From assembly GCA_028023455.1 (NCBI GenBank), contig JAQFVV010006312.1, positions 1,302,001-1,366,000 on the forward strand: DNA of 64,000 bases, in the 5' to 3' direction. Shown piece after piece: positions 37,740-50,737 of this stretch (the first letter of the stretch is position 1; every line of letters begins with the position of its first letter). Source of the stretch: Epiperipatus broadwayi (lineage: Eukaryota > Onychophora > Udeonychophora > Euonychophora > Peripatidae). The translations under genes and the position numbers were made by a program. The notes beneath the pieces were generated by a model. It saw only the letters and a program-made list of their open reading frames with translations, was not told the DNA's origin and did no database searches.

Positions 37740-39790
37740 TTGAACAAAATCAAATTGGTGACATTTCAAAGAAATTCTTCTATTCGGAAGATCCAGGTAT
37801 TTTCCACTTCTTATTATAGTAGATTACTTCCAAATAGAAAATAAATATTAAGATTATGGTTAGTCTACTCAGTTTTTAAATACTTTGTATTTTGTGTGTA
37901 CTGCAAACTTTTTGGTGATGGCAAGTTACAACTTAATAATGAATATGGATGCAAAGACTGGCACCATTTATCACATATTTTAAGTAAACATGAAAAAAGT
38001 CAATCCCATATCAAAACTTGTACCAGTTTTGCTCAACTTTGAACAAATTTAGCAAAAAATACCACAACTGATTCATGCAAACAGAAGTTGTATGAGACAG
38101 AAAGAAAGTACAGGTATTCAATAATCAAACAGGTAATTTATGCAATATAGTTCTTAGCCAGAAAATCCTTAGCTTTCCATGGGTCAACTGAGCAATTATA
38201 TAAAAACAATAATGACAATTTTTTGAAGTTAATAGAAATGTTGTCAAAATTTGATCCAGTTATAGCAAAACATTTACGCCATATTCAAACCCCACCCCAG
38301 CTTCAAAACATGTTATCCATTATTTATGACATCAAATTCAAAATGAAATTGTTCAACTTCTTTCTGATGTTATTATCCAAAATATATTACAAATGGTCAA
38401 TGATGCTACATATTTTTCGATTATTTTGGATACAAACTCTGATATAAGTCAAATCAAACAAATGTCAATTATAATTCATTTTATACATTATAATAAAAAA
38501 ATCAAACACAAATTAAATTAGAGAACATTTTCTAGGATTTTGTTCTGTAGGTAATACAATGGGATAGCAATTGTATGATTTTATTTTGTCATATTAAGAC
38601 TAAATTTAGATATTCAAAATCTTTGAGAACAGGAGTATGACAATGCCATTAATATGAAAGGCAAATACAATGGACTGCAGCAAAAAATACTCAAGAATAA
38701 TCCTAGAACTTTATATGTTCCTTGTTCAGCACATAATCTCAACTTAGTTGTAAATAATGTTGCAAAAATTTCATTTGAAACTGTTAGTTTCTTCAGTATA
38801 ATTCAGGAATAAGATGGGAAAGTTCTGTTGAAGTGATCTGATCATTAAAACCATAGACCAAAGAAATATATCTTGCTTTACAAGAAATTAAAAATGATAC
38901 TACAAAAGTCATGGCCAAAAGATTTCAGGTAAATGCATTGGCATCAAAATTAAACATGTTCCCTTATTGTGTGGCATGATATTTTGAGTAAAATTAATGT
39001 CAAGATATTACAAAATCCTGATTGTAACCTGAGTGAAACTCTCGAAAGTTTAAAAGAAATTAAAATCGATTGGAATAAATTTAAAACAGATAAATTGTTT
39101 AAATCCATTATAAGTTGTGCAGCTCAGATGGCAGAAGGAGATCGAATCAACATTTTCTGTTAATACAAAATAAAGAAAAGACTTTTTGATTATGAATCAC
39201 AAGATGAATGTATTAAAGATCCAAAATTAAATTTTAAAACATATGTTGTTTTGGTAATAATAAATTCTGCATTAATGTCGTGTGAAAGGTTTAAAGTTTT
39301 GGAAAAACACGATAACACATTAAAAGTTTTATCGAGATTAAATACATTATCAGATTGGGGTGAACATGAAATTTTATCACACTGTAGAAATTTAAAATTG
39401 AAATTAGTAGATGATTCGAATAAGAGCAGCGATGTAGATAGTGCATCCCTATTTGAAGAAACAAAATCTTTAAAATGACTTTTAGGTAAAAAAGATGATC
39501 ATTAAGAATATTTTACATTTTATCTATGATAATCATTTGGTTGACTGTTTCCCTAAAACTGCCATTGATTTAAAAATATATTTGACTTTACTGATAATAG
39601 TTGCCCCTGCCAAAAAAAGTTTCTTAAGATTAAAGAAAATAAAAGTATCTAAGGTACTCAATGTTGCAGGAAAGATTATCAAGGATATCAACAATCTCTA
39701 TAGAAAGTGAATTATTAGATGAGTTGGATCTGACAGCCTTAATTAAAAAGTTCTCTAATTTAAATGCTAGAAAAGTTCATTTGTAATTCA
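37740..39790 (+). pseudogene. decayed hAT transposase, ZMYM1-like (TTF zinc finger, hAT dimerisation)
   Basis: The order of motifs is that of ZMYM1-like hAT transposases. A TTF-type zinc-finger remnant (about 37880-38030) shows [25 protein letters not shown] and SQSHIKTC. Next comes a DUF4371-like block (LIEMLSKFDPVIAKHLRHIQ at 38223). The catalytic-region remnant EYDNAINMKGKYNGLQQKIL with LYVPCSAHNLNLVVN lies near 38635-38760. The C-terminal hAT dimerisation region (39495-39710) reads ALDLKIYLTLLI-like then APAKKSFLRLKKIK. Multiple stops and frameshifts break it into at least five frames, so it is non-functional. Its ends may reach about 36.8 and 39.95 kb, but no clear terminal inverted repeats were defined. 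Confidence 0.8.
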
Positions 39791-40155
39791 ATTTAATTAA
39801 TAAAAATATTTATGTAATCTAATCATTTTGAGTTTCATTATTTATGTATAGTGAAAGAATGCACATATGTATATTCAATTTGTTTTGGGCATAAAAAATA
39901 GGGATGCTAAAAAGTGGCTTACACAAAGGTGCCTCATACATCAGCACTGGCACTGGTTATAATTTAGTTTTTAATTCATTCTTAATTATTCTACTATGTA
40001 TTAGTCAATTGCACTCAATTACCACTATTACACTACCAAAACTTATGCTGAAAAGATAATAAATAATAACTCAGATGAGATTCATATTCTTGTAAAATAT
40101 GATTAAATTATTAAATAATGACAGGATTCAACATTGATTAATTATAAATATAGGC
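39791..40155. other. non-coding DNA between hAT and RTE elements
   Basis: AAAGGTGCCTC near 39927 could be the degraded outer part of the hAT element. Otherwise nothing was recognised. Confidence 0.4.
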
Positions 40156-40179
40156 TGCCATTTGATGACGACTTTTTAT

Positions 40180-40870
40180 TTAGGTACTTACAACTGCAGA
40201 TAACTTTCAAGTAAAAAGAAGATTGCAAGAGTTGGAAAAAAAACTGTCTTATATTAAATGGGACATTATTGGACTTTGTGAGGTTAGAAGAAAAGGTGAA
40301 GAAACAACTTTTAAAAAGTGGACATATACTCTACTATAAAGGCAAAAATATTGGAAATACAAGTGGAGTAGGATTCATTGTAAATAAAAAATGGAAGAAT
40401 AACATTATGGAGATTGATGGTGTATCAGACAGAGTGGGTAAGATTAGTTTTACAACTTAATATCAGATACCAAATGCAGATAATTCAGGTTTATGCCCCA
40501 ACAAATTCTCATAGTGATGAAGTTATAGAAGATTTTTATATGGATGTACAAAAAGCTTTTGATCAGAGTAAACAACATTTTAAAATTGTTATGGGAGACT
40601 TTAATGCTAGAATTGGTAAACAAATGAAAGATGAAAATGCTGTAAGTAATTTTGGTTATGGTAATAAAATGCGAGAGGACATAGACGTGTGGAGTTTGCA
40701 GAAAAAGAAAAACTTTTATATTATGAATTCTTTTTTTTGAAAAAAATGTTAAAAGGAAATGGACATGGAAACATCCAAATGAAGGTATGGCAGAATTGGA
40801 TTATATTTTGACTAACAGAAAATACATATTTCAAGATTGTAATGTTCTTAAGAAATTTAACACGAAGTGA
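40180..40870 (+). pseudogene. RTE apurinic-type endonuclease domain
   Basis: The domain begins with a GTYNCR-like motif (40183) and continues through WDIIGLCEVRRK, SGVGFIVNKKW, IIQVYAPTNSHSDE and the catalytic block IVMGDFNARIG near 40590-40620, then KWTWKHPNEGMAELDYIL near 40755. In the element this enzyme nicks target DNA to start target-primed reverse transcription. At least two frameshifts occur (near 40290-40420 and 40735). The expected SDH motif near 40870 is altered, so the enzyme is inactive. Confidence 0.82.
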
Positions 40871-41367
40871 TCATTGATTAGTAAGATGTAAGATACATGT
40901 TAATGCAAAACTAGAGACAAAAATTATTAAGAAAAACAATATTTACAGTTGATATTCCTAATCTTCAGAAACATTCTAATGAATTTAAATTAGAACTTAC
41001 AAATTGGTTTCAAATATTAGTAGATTTTGAATATGATTCAGATTTGAATGGCATTAATAGGAAAATAACTGATACACTTTTAAAAACTGCAACAAAGATA
41101 GCTGGTAGAAAAAAGCAGCAATTGACCAATAAAATTTCTACTGAGACTAGAGAATTTATGAAGAAAAAAAGGAATATGAGGATATATAACTATGATGCAT
41201 TAAAAAAGATTGAATATCTCAAATTTTGTAAAATGGTGCGGAAAAGAGTTGAAAATGATATATGAAAGTATAATTGTAAACTAGCAAGGAAAGCTGAAGA
41301 ACAGAATAAAAGTCTAAAGAGTGTAAAACAACATTTTGGTATTGGTAGGAAATTTATACCTGCAATA

Positions 41368-42678
41368 TAAAAAAAAGATGGCATTATTACTAAAAAGAGA
41401 GATGACATCATGAAATGTGTAGAAGACTTCTATCAAAAATTATATAGTAATAAAGAACAAGTGCCTCCTATACCTATTATATCTTCCAAATTGCCCAGAA
41501 TTTTGAATGAGGAAGTGAGACATGCAATTAAATTTATGAAGAAAGAGAAGACTCCAGGTAATGACGGAATTATAATTGATATATTAAAAAAAGCAGGTGA
41601 AGAAATAGAAATTTTTTTAGAAAAGTTATATACCAAATGTCTAAATGATAAAGATGCACCAGATGATTGGAAGAATGCAGTATTAATATTAATATTTAAA
41701 AAAGATGATAAAGAAGATATTAGAAATTACAGACCTATCAGTCTTTTATCAGTTTTATACAAAATTTTTACTAAGATAATTATAACTCATCTACAGAAAA
41801 CAGTGGATTTCCACCAACCAAGAGAACAAGCTGGATTTAAAAGTGGCTTTAGTACAGTAGATCATATCCAGGTATTGAGAGAAATTATAGAAAGGACAAA
41901 TGAATATGAGTTGTCATTATGCTTAGGATTTGTAGATTATGAAAAGGCATTTGATTCTATAAACATTTCTTCAGTGATTAAAGCATTGGATCATCAAGAT
42001 GTATATCCAGGATATTGTCATATTTTAAAGAGTATTTATAAAAATGCAACAGCAACAATTATATTACATAATGATAGTAGGAAAATCAACATTGGAAAGG
42101 GTGTAAGATAGGGTGACTCCAAATCTCCAAAGCGTTTTACAGCAGTACTGCAAGAAGTATTTTGTGGATTAAAATGGGAAGCTAAGGGAGTGAAAGTAAA
42201 TGCAGATTATTTAAGTCATTTAGATTTTGCAGATGATGTAGTTATTTTTGCAAATGATGCTTTAGAGCTACAGGAAATGTTGCAGGAGTCATCAGATGAA
42301 AGTATGCAAATAGGACTAAAGATTAATGTTAAAAAGACTAAAGTAATGTTTAATAGATTTTCTCAAAATATGAAAATAAAAATTGATAATGATGAATTAG
42401 AAGAAGTTAACAATTACAAATACCTTGATCAAATTATTAGTACAGATGGAAACATAATGGATGAAATTAATCATAGAATTAAACTTGGTTGGAGTGCTTT
42501 TGGTAGAAATAACTTGATACTAAAAGAAAATATGCCTATGTGTTTGAAAAGGAAGTTTTTAATAAATGTGTTTTGCCAGTTCTTACTTATGAATCTGAGA
42601 CTTGGACACTTAATAGAAGAGCAATACAGAGATATCAGACCACTCAAAGAAGTATGGAGAGATGCATATTGGGAATAA
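41368..42678 (+). pseudogene. RTE reverse transcriptase domain, one in-frame TAG
   Basis: The frame is open over about 430 codons except for TAG at 42109-42111. Motifs in order are TPGNDGIIIDILKKAG (finger), FKKDDKEDIRNYRPIS with LLSVLYKIFTKII, EQAGFKSGFSTVDHI, FVDYEKAFDSI (catalytic motif A), GVR-stop-GDS (motif B; normally Q at the stop) and LDFADDVVIFA (motif C with the DD pair). The stop is a CAG/CAA to TAG change in motif B. Downstream, a frameshifted C-terminus (42700-42985) has NRWTIEILNWIPRD-like and RPHVRWMDEIRK blocks seen in RTE proteins. Confidence 0.88.
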
Positions 42679-43003
42679 CAAGAAGAGATTGAAAATGCAA
42701 TCTATATGTAAGAGAACAAAACAGGTGTTACTGACCTCAGTGAAAAAATTAAAAGACTGAAGTGGAGTTGGGCTGGACATATTGCTAGAAGAGATGATAA
42801 TAGATGGACAATTGAAATTTTAAACTGGATTCCAAGAGATTGTAAAAGACCCTGAAAGAGACCACATGTGAGATGGATGGATGAAATAAGAAAGTGTGCA
42901 GGGGCGATATGGAGAAAAGAAGCTAAAGATAGGAAAAGATGGATTGAACTTGGAAAGACCTTTATCCTGCAGTGGATTGATAATGGTTGATGATGATGAT
43001 GAT

Positions 43004-44219
43004 AAAATTATAGATGAGAATATGCTATGCAATAAATATGGCACATGTTGCTGATATATATATATATACTGTAACTGACAGAATTGTGCAACCCACAGGA
43101 AAATCACTTGAGGGCAATCCACATATGCATTCCTCATTCTGATATCACAAACTAATAATTTTTTTTTTTTTACAGCCTGCTAAGGTCAGGGAAAAACAAG
43201 AAACTTTTAATTATGATTGCAAATAATGATGACAAACTGCCAAAAATAATGAGAAAAAAACACTTTATATATGTATATACAAAATAACACACACACACTA
43301 GCATAACTTTAGTTAATTGACTTATAAATTTTGAAACTCCTTTATGATAAATTCACCTTCATAAATCCTAATATTATGTAGTAATTTAGATTATCCACAG
43401 ATATTATATATGGTAGTGTAATGCTTAAATATTTTTAAACATTTAATATTTGATAACCATTATTTTATATTATTATTTGAATGAATCCCAATGAACTGCA
43501 TAGACTTCTAACCATTCACACATCTCATTATCCCTTTCTAAGACTTGACAAACTAAAAATAATTTAACTAATTGATTGCTATGATCAACTTCAGATCATG
43601 ATATTAGCAAGCAATTAAAATAATAAGATTCCTGCATCCCCTTTCAAAAAAATGGCCAATATAAATAACTTATCATTCAAATATACAAATTCTCTATTGT
43701 GACTTGGTCTTTAATAAATGCCACAATTTTCTTCTCACAGTCAATGCATGATTATGATTAAATAATTGAAAGCATGCTAGACATACTTTGCTAATTATAC
43801 AATATAAAAGCTTATCTATACAGTTACATATATATTTTGTGTTACATTTTCTAAGATAAAGCTTACTAAATCCTTGAAGTTGCATTAACTTACTATAATA
43901 ATTAGTATCAAAATTATCAACATGAAGAAGCAGGTTTTTCTTAAAATGTGAAAACGGTTTTTATTTCAATTAGCATCAAAAAGGACTGTAGATATTATAC
44001 ATATTTACTGACCAAAATAAGTGCATTCTTGAATATGATTTTGTTAGGATATTGATTAAAATTTAATTCCTTTTTTATTCTTAATCTCACTAATAGCTTT
44101 AATTATTTTGTTTTTAATATGTTTAAGTAACATATTCAATGTTTTGCTTGTATTTTTAAATAAAGTATATTATTTACAATTATTATATATATATGTAATA
44201 TCAAATAATGTAAGTATAA
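43004..44219. other. AT-rich non-coding DNA
   Basis: No gene recognised. The sequence has short TA/CA runs near 43055 and 43290. Confidence 0.5.
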
Positions 44220-44448
44220 TAACAATATTCACTAGAATAAAAACTACAAAATTTTAAAAAATGCCTGTATAAAATTAAAGATTAAAATTCTTTGCTATAG
44301 CTAGCTTCGGCGTACTCCGCCATCTTAAGTAGCAATATAATATAATATTGCTACTTAAGATGGCGGAATATAACAAAGAATTTTAATCTTTAATTTTATA
44401 CAGGCATTTTTTAAAATTTTGTAGTTTTTATTCTAGTGAATATTGTTA
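44220..44448. mobile_element. near-perfect hairpin MITE
   Basis: TAACAATATTCACTAGAATA at the left end returns exactly inverted at the right end, and the arms pair over roughly 100 bp with almost no mismatch. The centre carries TAAGATGGCGGA and its complement. The left arm alone contains about 18 extra bases (AGCTAGCTTCGGCGTACT, near 44300-44318). There is no ORF. Low divergence suggests a recent insertion. Confidence 0.85.
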
Positions 44449-44964
44449 ATATATATATAAAGTTTCTTTTTTTTAAAATTAAATTTATTTGACAAAAACA
44501 AACAAACTACCTTATAATATCTTACTACATATATGGAAATCGTTTTGTATATAGCAAATTGCAGCTAATATTCACAGACAACTATAATTCTAACTCAAGA
44601 AAAAGAAATAGAGAAAAAGACAGAAAAAAAGTAAAGGTGTTTTTTTTTTTTTGATTATAGAAAGTAATCTCTGAAAGTTCCATATATGATAAACTGGTCC
44701 TAATATAACATCTTACAACTTCTGCAGCAAATATTTTTTTCCAGAAGATTTCAATACCATGCCAAATCGTAGTTCTCCATTGTATTTGGTCATAGACATA
44801 TCTTTTTTATAAAAAGTCTAAGTCAGAATGTAAATGGAGTCAGCATCTTTTATATTCATAATAGAGTAATTTAGAAAATTTATTGCTATTCATTCATATA
44901 CCAAATTCATCAAAGATGTACCTTTACAATTATCATGATATGTAAAAAACTAAAAAAACATACT
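44449..44964. other. AT-rich non-coding DNA
   Basis: No gene recognised. Confidence 0.5.
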
Positions 44965-45019
44965 AACTGGCTCAACAATCTGATTTTCAGAATATTACAG
45001 AGCTTCTTTAAATTATTTT

Positions 45020-45440
45020 AGGTATTTTACTTTACATTAACATTCTCATTGCTTGGGAGTTCATAAGAAGTTTGAGCCCCAGAACTGTGAGCACCAGAAC
45101 CAATTCTAGTACTTCCTGTTCCCTAATGGAATGTTCTACCAAATGTACCAGCCACACAGGGTCTATTATTGGTTGATAATATTTATTAAATCATTGTATT
45201 TATTTAATGAATAACTTCTGCATATGACAATTATTGAAAACTGACTGAAAAATATGTCATTACCTTGAATGAAAATCTATTCAAATGCAATGGAAGTAAT
45301 AGTGTCCTAAATCTAAATTATAGGCTGAATTCCTCCTGTCTGAGGACAAAGTTGTACACAATTCTTCAAAACTTCTTCAGAGCTCCTGCCATTATGAATT
45401 TACCAGGAGTATAAAACCTAAATGTTTTCACCATATAGTG
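45020..45440 (-). pseudogene. possible two-exon gene remnant, product unknown
   Basis: On the minus strand, an upstream block (about 45440-45267) ends in CATTCAAG followed by GTAATG, a donor. About 95 bp later CCAATAATAG (acceptor) precedes a second block, 45170 down to 45022. This second block translates as TFGRTFH-stop-GTGSTRIGSG, then AHSSGAQTSYELPSNENVNV and K, and ends at a stop. The first contains SSEEVLKNCVQLCPQTGG. Both have protein-like composition but contain in-frame stops, so if they were coding they are now a pseudogene. I do not recognise the family. Confidence 0.3.
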
Positions 45441-46370
45441 CAAAACAGATCACAAAAATAGTTCCAACAACCATGCATCAGCATAACATTAGAGTCATTC
45501 TTTAGATTTACTTGATAAAAATGCAATTATAACAAATTAGATTTACATAGCCTACTATATAATACTTAATAACATCAGACATTACATAAAATCCAAATAA
45601 AATAATTCATCAACAGTTTATGGATAACAAAAGTATTTATATTTTTTTAAAAAATGTCTTAATATTTGATTTATTTATCATATGAATTTTATTAGACAAT
45701 TGATTATTTGTAAACATTCTGAAGGAATCTGTAGAGATTCAAGAATTTCTTAACTGTATAGTTATGTTTTTTATCTGTTTGGTTGCATAAAATAAGTCCA
45801 GTTGACATTATTTTGAAAAACAATTGCTTGAAATCTGGCATGAAATACATTGGTTTTTGACAGTTTCTGGTTGACATCCCAAAAAAATATTGATTTAAAA
45901 TATATTTTGGGTGATGAAACTATTTTTGAGTCGAAAGTAAATCTCATTAAATTTGTAACTTTTTCTACAATTTTAGCAAGGCAATTTGTCTTTTTATATT
46001 TGATAGAAGAGTAGAACTAATTATAAAAAAATGATCTTTAGAATATCAGTAATATCTTATGTGATGATGTTCTATTGAGTATTCAAAAGTTTAATATAAG
46101 CATTTTTTCAACAAACAGGAATTCAGTATTTACTAATAGAGTAATGAAATTATACTGTCAAAGAAATTACTTGTAAAAGGATTTTCAATCTAATCTTCAA
46201 TAAATGAAGCAAATAAATTAGACTGTGATTCAAAAATGCAGTTAAGATGTATGGATTATGGTAAGGTTTTAGATTAATGTTGTAGAAAATTTACATTAAG
46301 TTTATGAGATGAAGTATTAAAAATACTCAATTAATCATAGTTTTAGATATATGTAATTATATTCTAGTCA
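45441..46370. other. AT-rich non-coding DNA
   Basis: No gene recognised. Confidence 0.5.
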
Positions 46371-46375
46371 ATTAC

Positions 46376-46545
46376 CATTATCTAGTATTACTTGCTAAAT
46401 GTCTTTAGAAAAATTCCAATTTTATTTAAACTTTTCAAATAGATTCATCCACATTATTTACAGTTGACTGTATTTCAAACGTTTAAATGAAATTGGATTT
46501 TTTTTCTAAAGACATTAAGCAATAAATATTAAATGATAAAAATAA
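46376..46545. repeat. hairpin MITE remnant
   Basis: AATGTCTTTAGAAAAATTCC (near 46398) returns inverted as the complement of GGATTTTTTTTCTAAAGACA near 46495-46514, with TTTATTTAAAC/GTTTAAATGAAA farther in. The arms are about 65 bp and moderately diverged. Confidence 0.6.
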
Positions 46546-48214
46546 TACAACTTATAATTATAAATAAAATGCCACCAACACAAACTTTTAGACAAACACA
46601 TAAATTTAGATAGTTTCTGAAGTAATCCAGAGGAATCATAAGAAATATAAGACTGCTTTTACATAAGGATCTCAAATTATGATGTAAATAAATAAATTTA
46701 TAACTATACCAGTTAATAAGATAACTTGGTACAAAGAATCTATTTCATAAATCATGTTAAAGTCATAAAAATGATCCCAAATACTTTGAAATTGAATATA
46801 TCAAGAGATCAGTTACAATTTCATATTGTTATTTCTGTACTTGCAAATCATTATATAAATGGATTAAAATGGTTCAGATGGACGTTATTGATGTCCCATA
46901 ACAAGGATTCATGATCATTACTTATATCAGGACTACTTAACCATTTTATAAAAGCAAGCTACTATTTATATAGCAAAACAATTTTGTGAACTACATACAT
47001 ACAGGAAGTGGAAAGACTATAAAGTTAAAATATGAATTCAACATTTATAACATATATCAAACTGTCAACATTTATAATGAAATAGCAATAAAATTTAAAA
47101 TGTGATTATTAATAAGATTTCTGATATTGTGCATACTTTTTTTTTTAGAATCGGAATTATAATAGGAAATAGTTAATCATAATCAACATTCACAAATCGA
47201 AATTATTTATAACATTCTAATAGGTGCTGAAGATTTAAGTAAAAATTCTATATAAATAACATTCTAATGCTGAAGATTTAAGTAAAAATTCTATATAAAG
47301 GTGCATGTTGTATCAAAACTGACATGATATACAAGATTTAAGAATTGGTTGAGACGAAAACTTGATGTATAATAAGTACTATAAGTTATTAATAAAACCA
47401 ATATTATTGATAATTGCAATGAATTTTATGCCATTTGATAACAAATAAATCACAATTGGTTATGAAATCTATATCTTAATTTAAAAATATCTGTCTAATT
47501 ATAAAACAGATATCAAATTTTTACATCTTTAAGATCTACATCTAGAAAGACATCCTTATTGTTAATAAAAACAAATCACAACAAAATTTTCTCTCTCTAG
47601 AAATTTATAATTCTTATACAGGATTCAAGGTGATAGTAATGTTTTTGTAGATTTACTAAATAAGTACCATTTCTGAGGATGTAGAACTTAGAGCCTAAAA
47701 TTCAAATACTCAAATCTAAATATAAGTAACTAGTGAATCACAATTTATCAAATAATTAGGCTAATTGAAATAAAAAATCTTCTGCATTGGTATAGTGATT
47801 TCTACAAGAAGACCATTAATATTACTAGGCAATATAATATTATGATCAAGTACTATGATCAATTGTAATTTGCCATTACTTGCTGCCTCAAACCAATTTA
47901 TTATAGAGATACCATCATAAACAATAATGAACCTTATATTTGTATTGTGAATAGTACACACTTTTTTAAATAGCAGAATAAAAAAAGTTGTTTTAAAAGC
48001 ACAGCAATGATAAATATTGACATATTAGGATAAATTAAATAGACAACTGACTAAATTATTTTTCTGCACATCATAGTCAACTTGTGAACACTCATATTTT
48101 TGTTTAAAAAAAGCGAAGCAGGGCATATAAGGAGAATATATTTTAAAGGGAATTAATTAATTTTATCTTCAAGTCCACATAATTATATTAAAAAATGTAT
48201 TTATATTACAACAG
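46546..48214. other. AT-rich non-coding DNA with a short tandem duplication
   Basis: At 47211-47300 a unit of about 48 bp (AACATTCTAAT...TGAAGATTTAAGTAAAAATT) occurs twice in tandem, the second copy lacking five bases. Otherwise nothing was recognised. Confidence 0.55.
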
Positions 48215-50737
48215 TGTAACATTGGGACATATGAAGAAAAAAACAGGCAAAACTCTCTATACATATTTCCACTCAGTGCAAGCTGAGTAATCAATGCATG
48301 TTGCACAAGCTTTCTGGCATCCATTTATTACTCAGGTGGCACTGCGTAGCAATATGTATAGAGAGTTTTGCCTGTTTTAATAACAGTTAAGAGCAAGCAT
48401 AAGAAATGGTGACCATGTGGTGTTTATTGAGATAGGAAGAAGTGATTGTAGACTTGGTCAAAACATCTATCTTATTTAATATTCCTTAATGAGATATTGA
48501 TATGAGAAATCACTAGTCTACATGGCACAAGAGTTAGAGACTCTATTAAATTTTATAGAATCTCGAATTCAAGAACATGAAATATGCCTGATAACAATAA
48601 GGACATACATGCATGAGAGAATCTGAATCCCTCACTCATACAATTACAATTTCCATCTCATTGGTTAATAACTATGGTTAGTTTTTATGGATGTATCTAA
48701 CATTGATGGACAAATTCTAGCAATGTTTCTATATGTAAAATTATGTATCAGTAATATAGAATCATTGATGAATTAAGACTTAATTATTTAAGCTTATTTG
48801 AATAATATATAAAAATAAAATAAATAAAGCTAGATTTTAATTTAATGTATAACAGTATTTTATTTACATTTGTAATTTAAGTTTTAGGTTACTTAAAGTA
48901 GATATTGCAGATAACATTTAAATTATAATAACATGGTATGTATTTACACTACGAATGATCTAAAACAATACTTAACTCAAATTAAAAAAAAAAGACGTGT
49001 TTAGCTTAACTGAGCTATGTTAATCTAATAATATCCAGCACTTACTTAGGATGGTCTGTGTTAGGATATCAGACCTAAATAAGTTACCTTGGTAAACTTC
49101 ACTCAATGAATGTTTATTATTTTAGATAACTTAAAATGTCATATGTAATTGTTTGCTTTATATATACACATATACATAAAATGATTCTTCACTACATATA
49201 TATAATAAAATTTAAATAAAATTGGAGACTCCGAATGTTATTGTTATACTCAATGTTAAAGTATTTACTGTATTTGGTTGGATGATACAAATCAGCATAA
49301 AATATTGTAGGAATCCAATTAAAAAAGTGAAAAGATAATAATATCAAAGAATTTGAGCATTGTTCTTGAAATAATCCATTATAATTTCCTTGACAATAGT
49401 TATTGATTTTAATTTCTTCAGATACTTAATATTTAATTATGATTGTGCAATCGGCTTTCATTATATATGTATATCCAAATGCAAGATTCAAAAACAATAA
49501 TTCCTGCATCATTTACAATATAAAAGTATCATAATCACTTTCAAAGATCAGCTGTATCTATCCATTCCTTTACTGCATTATCCACAAATGCGATAACTTA
49601 TATATTAAAAATTCCGGTATGCATATGATACATATACTTCCAATAGGATGTGAGAAACATATTATATCCGATAGATGGCACTGTGGTCTCATGACAAAGC
49701 TTGTTATATTAAAATTTTATATTCTCCTCTTTCTTTTCTTTAATAAATATTCCTTTTGGTAAATGTTGAAATCTAATTTAATTCCATTAATGATGATTAA
49801 CATTTTATTCCTAATATGGGTGTGTTTATATTTGTTCATACGTATATGCTTTAAATTTGAATTATAATTTGGTAAATATTTTGTTGAAAGCAAGAATGAA
49901 TTTTATAATAAGATGGAAATTGTGGTTTAGCCGTTAGGTGAATATCTGTGGTCTAAAAGAATAGACACGAACATTGTTTGTTTTTAGCAATTCATTTTAT
50001 ATATATAAATAATATTAGAAATATGTAAATTATGCTTGAATAAAATACTGTATATTAATTAAAGTGTAGTTTCTCCCAGATGGTCAAGAGAAGTGCATAG
50101 ATTGTAGACTATTCAAGACAGAATAAGAAAACGTAAAATACAATTAATAAAAGAACTTCTTTTGAAACAAACTTCTAAATCTGTTATTTTAAAAAAGAAT
50201 ATGTAATATCTCTCTTCTTGTTGCATACTTCTTTAAACAATTGTAATAGTGGATTTGTGAAATTCCAAACATACATGTACACATATATATATCATTACAC
50301 ACATCAGTCATTTATTAATTTACAAATAAATAATGTTATTTTAATAAGATAATATTCCTAAAGTTAAACTGCTTTCATTTTTTTCCTTTTATATTAGCAA
50401 TCTAAAATATAGCGCAACCGCAAGTTAAAATTGTTGACTTAATTTTAACATGACATTTTATTATTTGATGATCAAGGATTACTATCATCCACATATTAAA
50501 CAAAATATGCTTTCCCTTTTTTAAATGTAAGCAACTTTCGATTCACTTTCTTTATAAAAGTAACAACACAATTATATTGACAAAATACTATTTAAATTTC
50601 ATGAAAAGTGATATATTTTCCCAAATAAAGTTCCATGGAAGACTATCAATTGGCAGTTTTAATGATAAATAATCTCAAAGTAAAACAAGTTGATATTTAG
50701 ATTAAAATTTTTTTAAAGTACTATACATAAATTATCA
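48215..50737 (-). repeat. 3' LTR (copy A) of the long-LTR element
   Basis: Aligns with copy B throughout: for example GACTTGGTCAAAACATCTAT at 48451 and 53535, AAAATATTGTAGG.ATCCAAT near 49298 and 54362, and TAGTTTCTCCCA near 50067 and 55910. Divergence is of the order of 10-20% by eye. A foldback of the hammerhead-repeat ends is inserted at about 48236-48424. Otherwise it preserves the empty sites of the two insertions in copy B. Confidence 0.7.
48236..48424. mobile_element. foldback of hammerhead-motif repeat ends inserted in LTR copy A
   Basis: ACAGGCAAAACTCTCTATAC returns inverted as GTATAGAGAGTTTTGCCTGT at about 48355-48374, followed by GACCATGTGGTGTTTA. Copy B of the LTR lacks it (GGGACATAGGTAAGATGTGA is continuous). 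The ribozyme unit itself is absent. Confidence 0.65.

Larger units (their letters stand above)
40160..43003 (+). mobile_element. nearly complete RTE-clade non-LTR retrotransposon
   Basis: One ORF encoding APE endonuclease and reverse transcriptase can be followed across 2.85 kb with few lesions, ending in a TGATGATGATGATGAT tail (42988-43003). An A-box-free, poly-A-free 3' end with a short tandem repeat is typical of RTE elements. The length is close to the usual RTE size of about 3.2 kb, so only a little of the 5' end is lost. It is the likely partner of the SINE at 14.5 kb. Confidence 0.88.
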
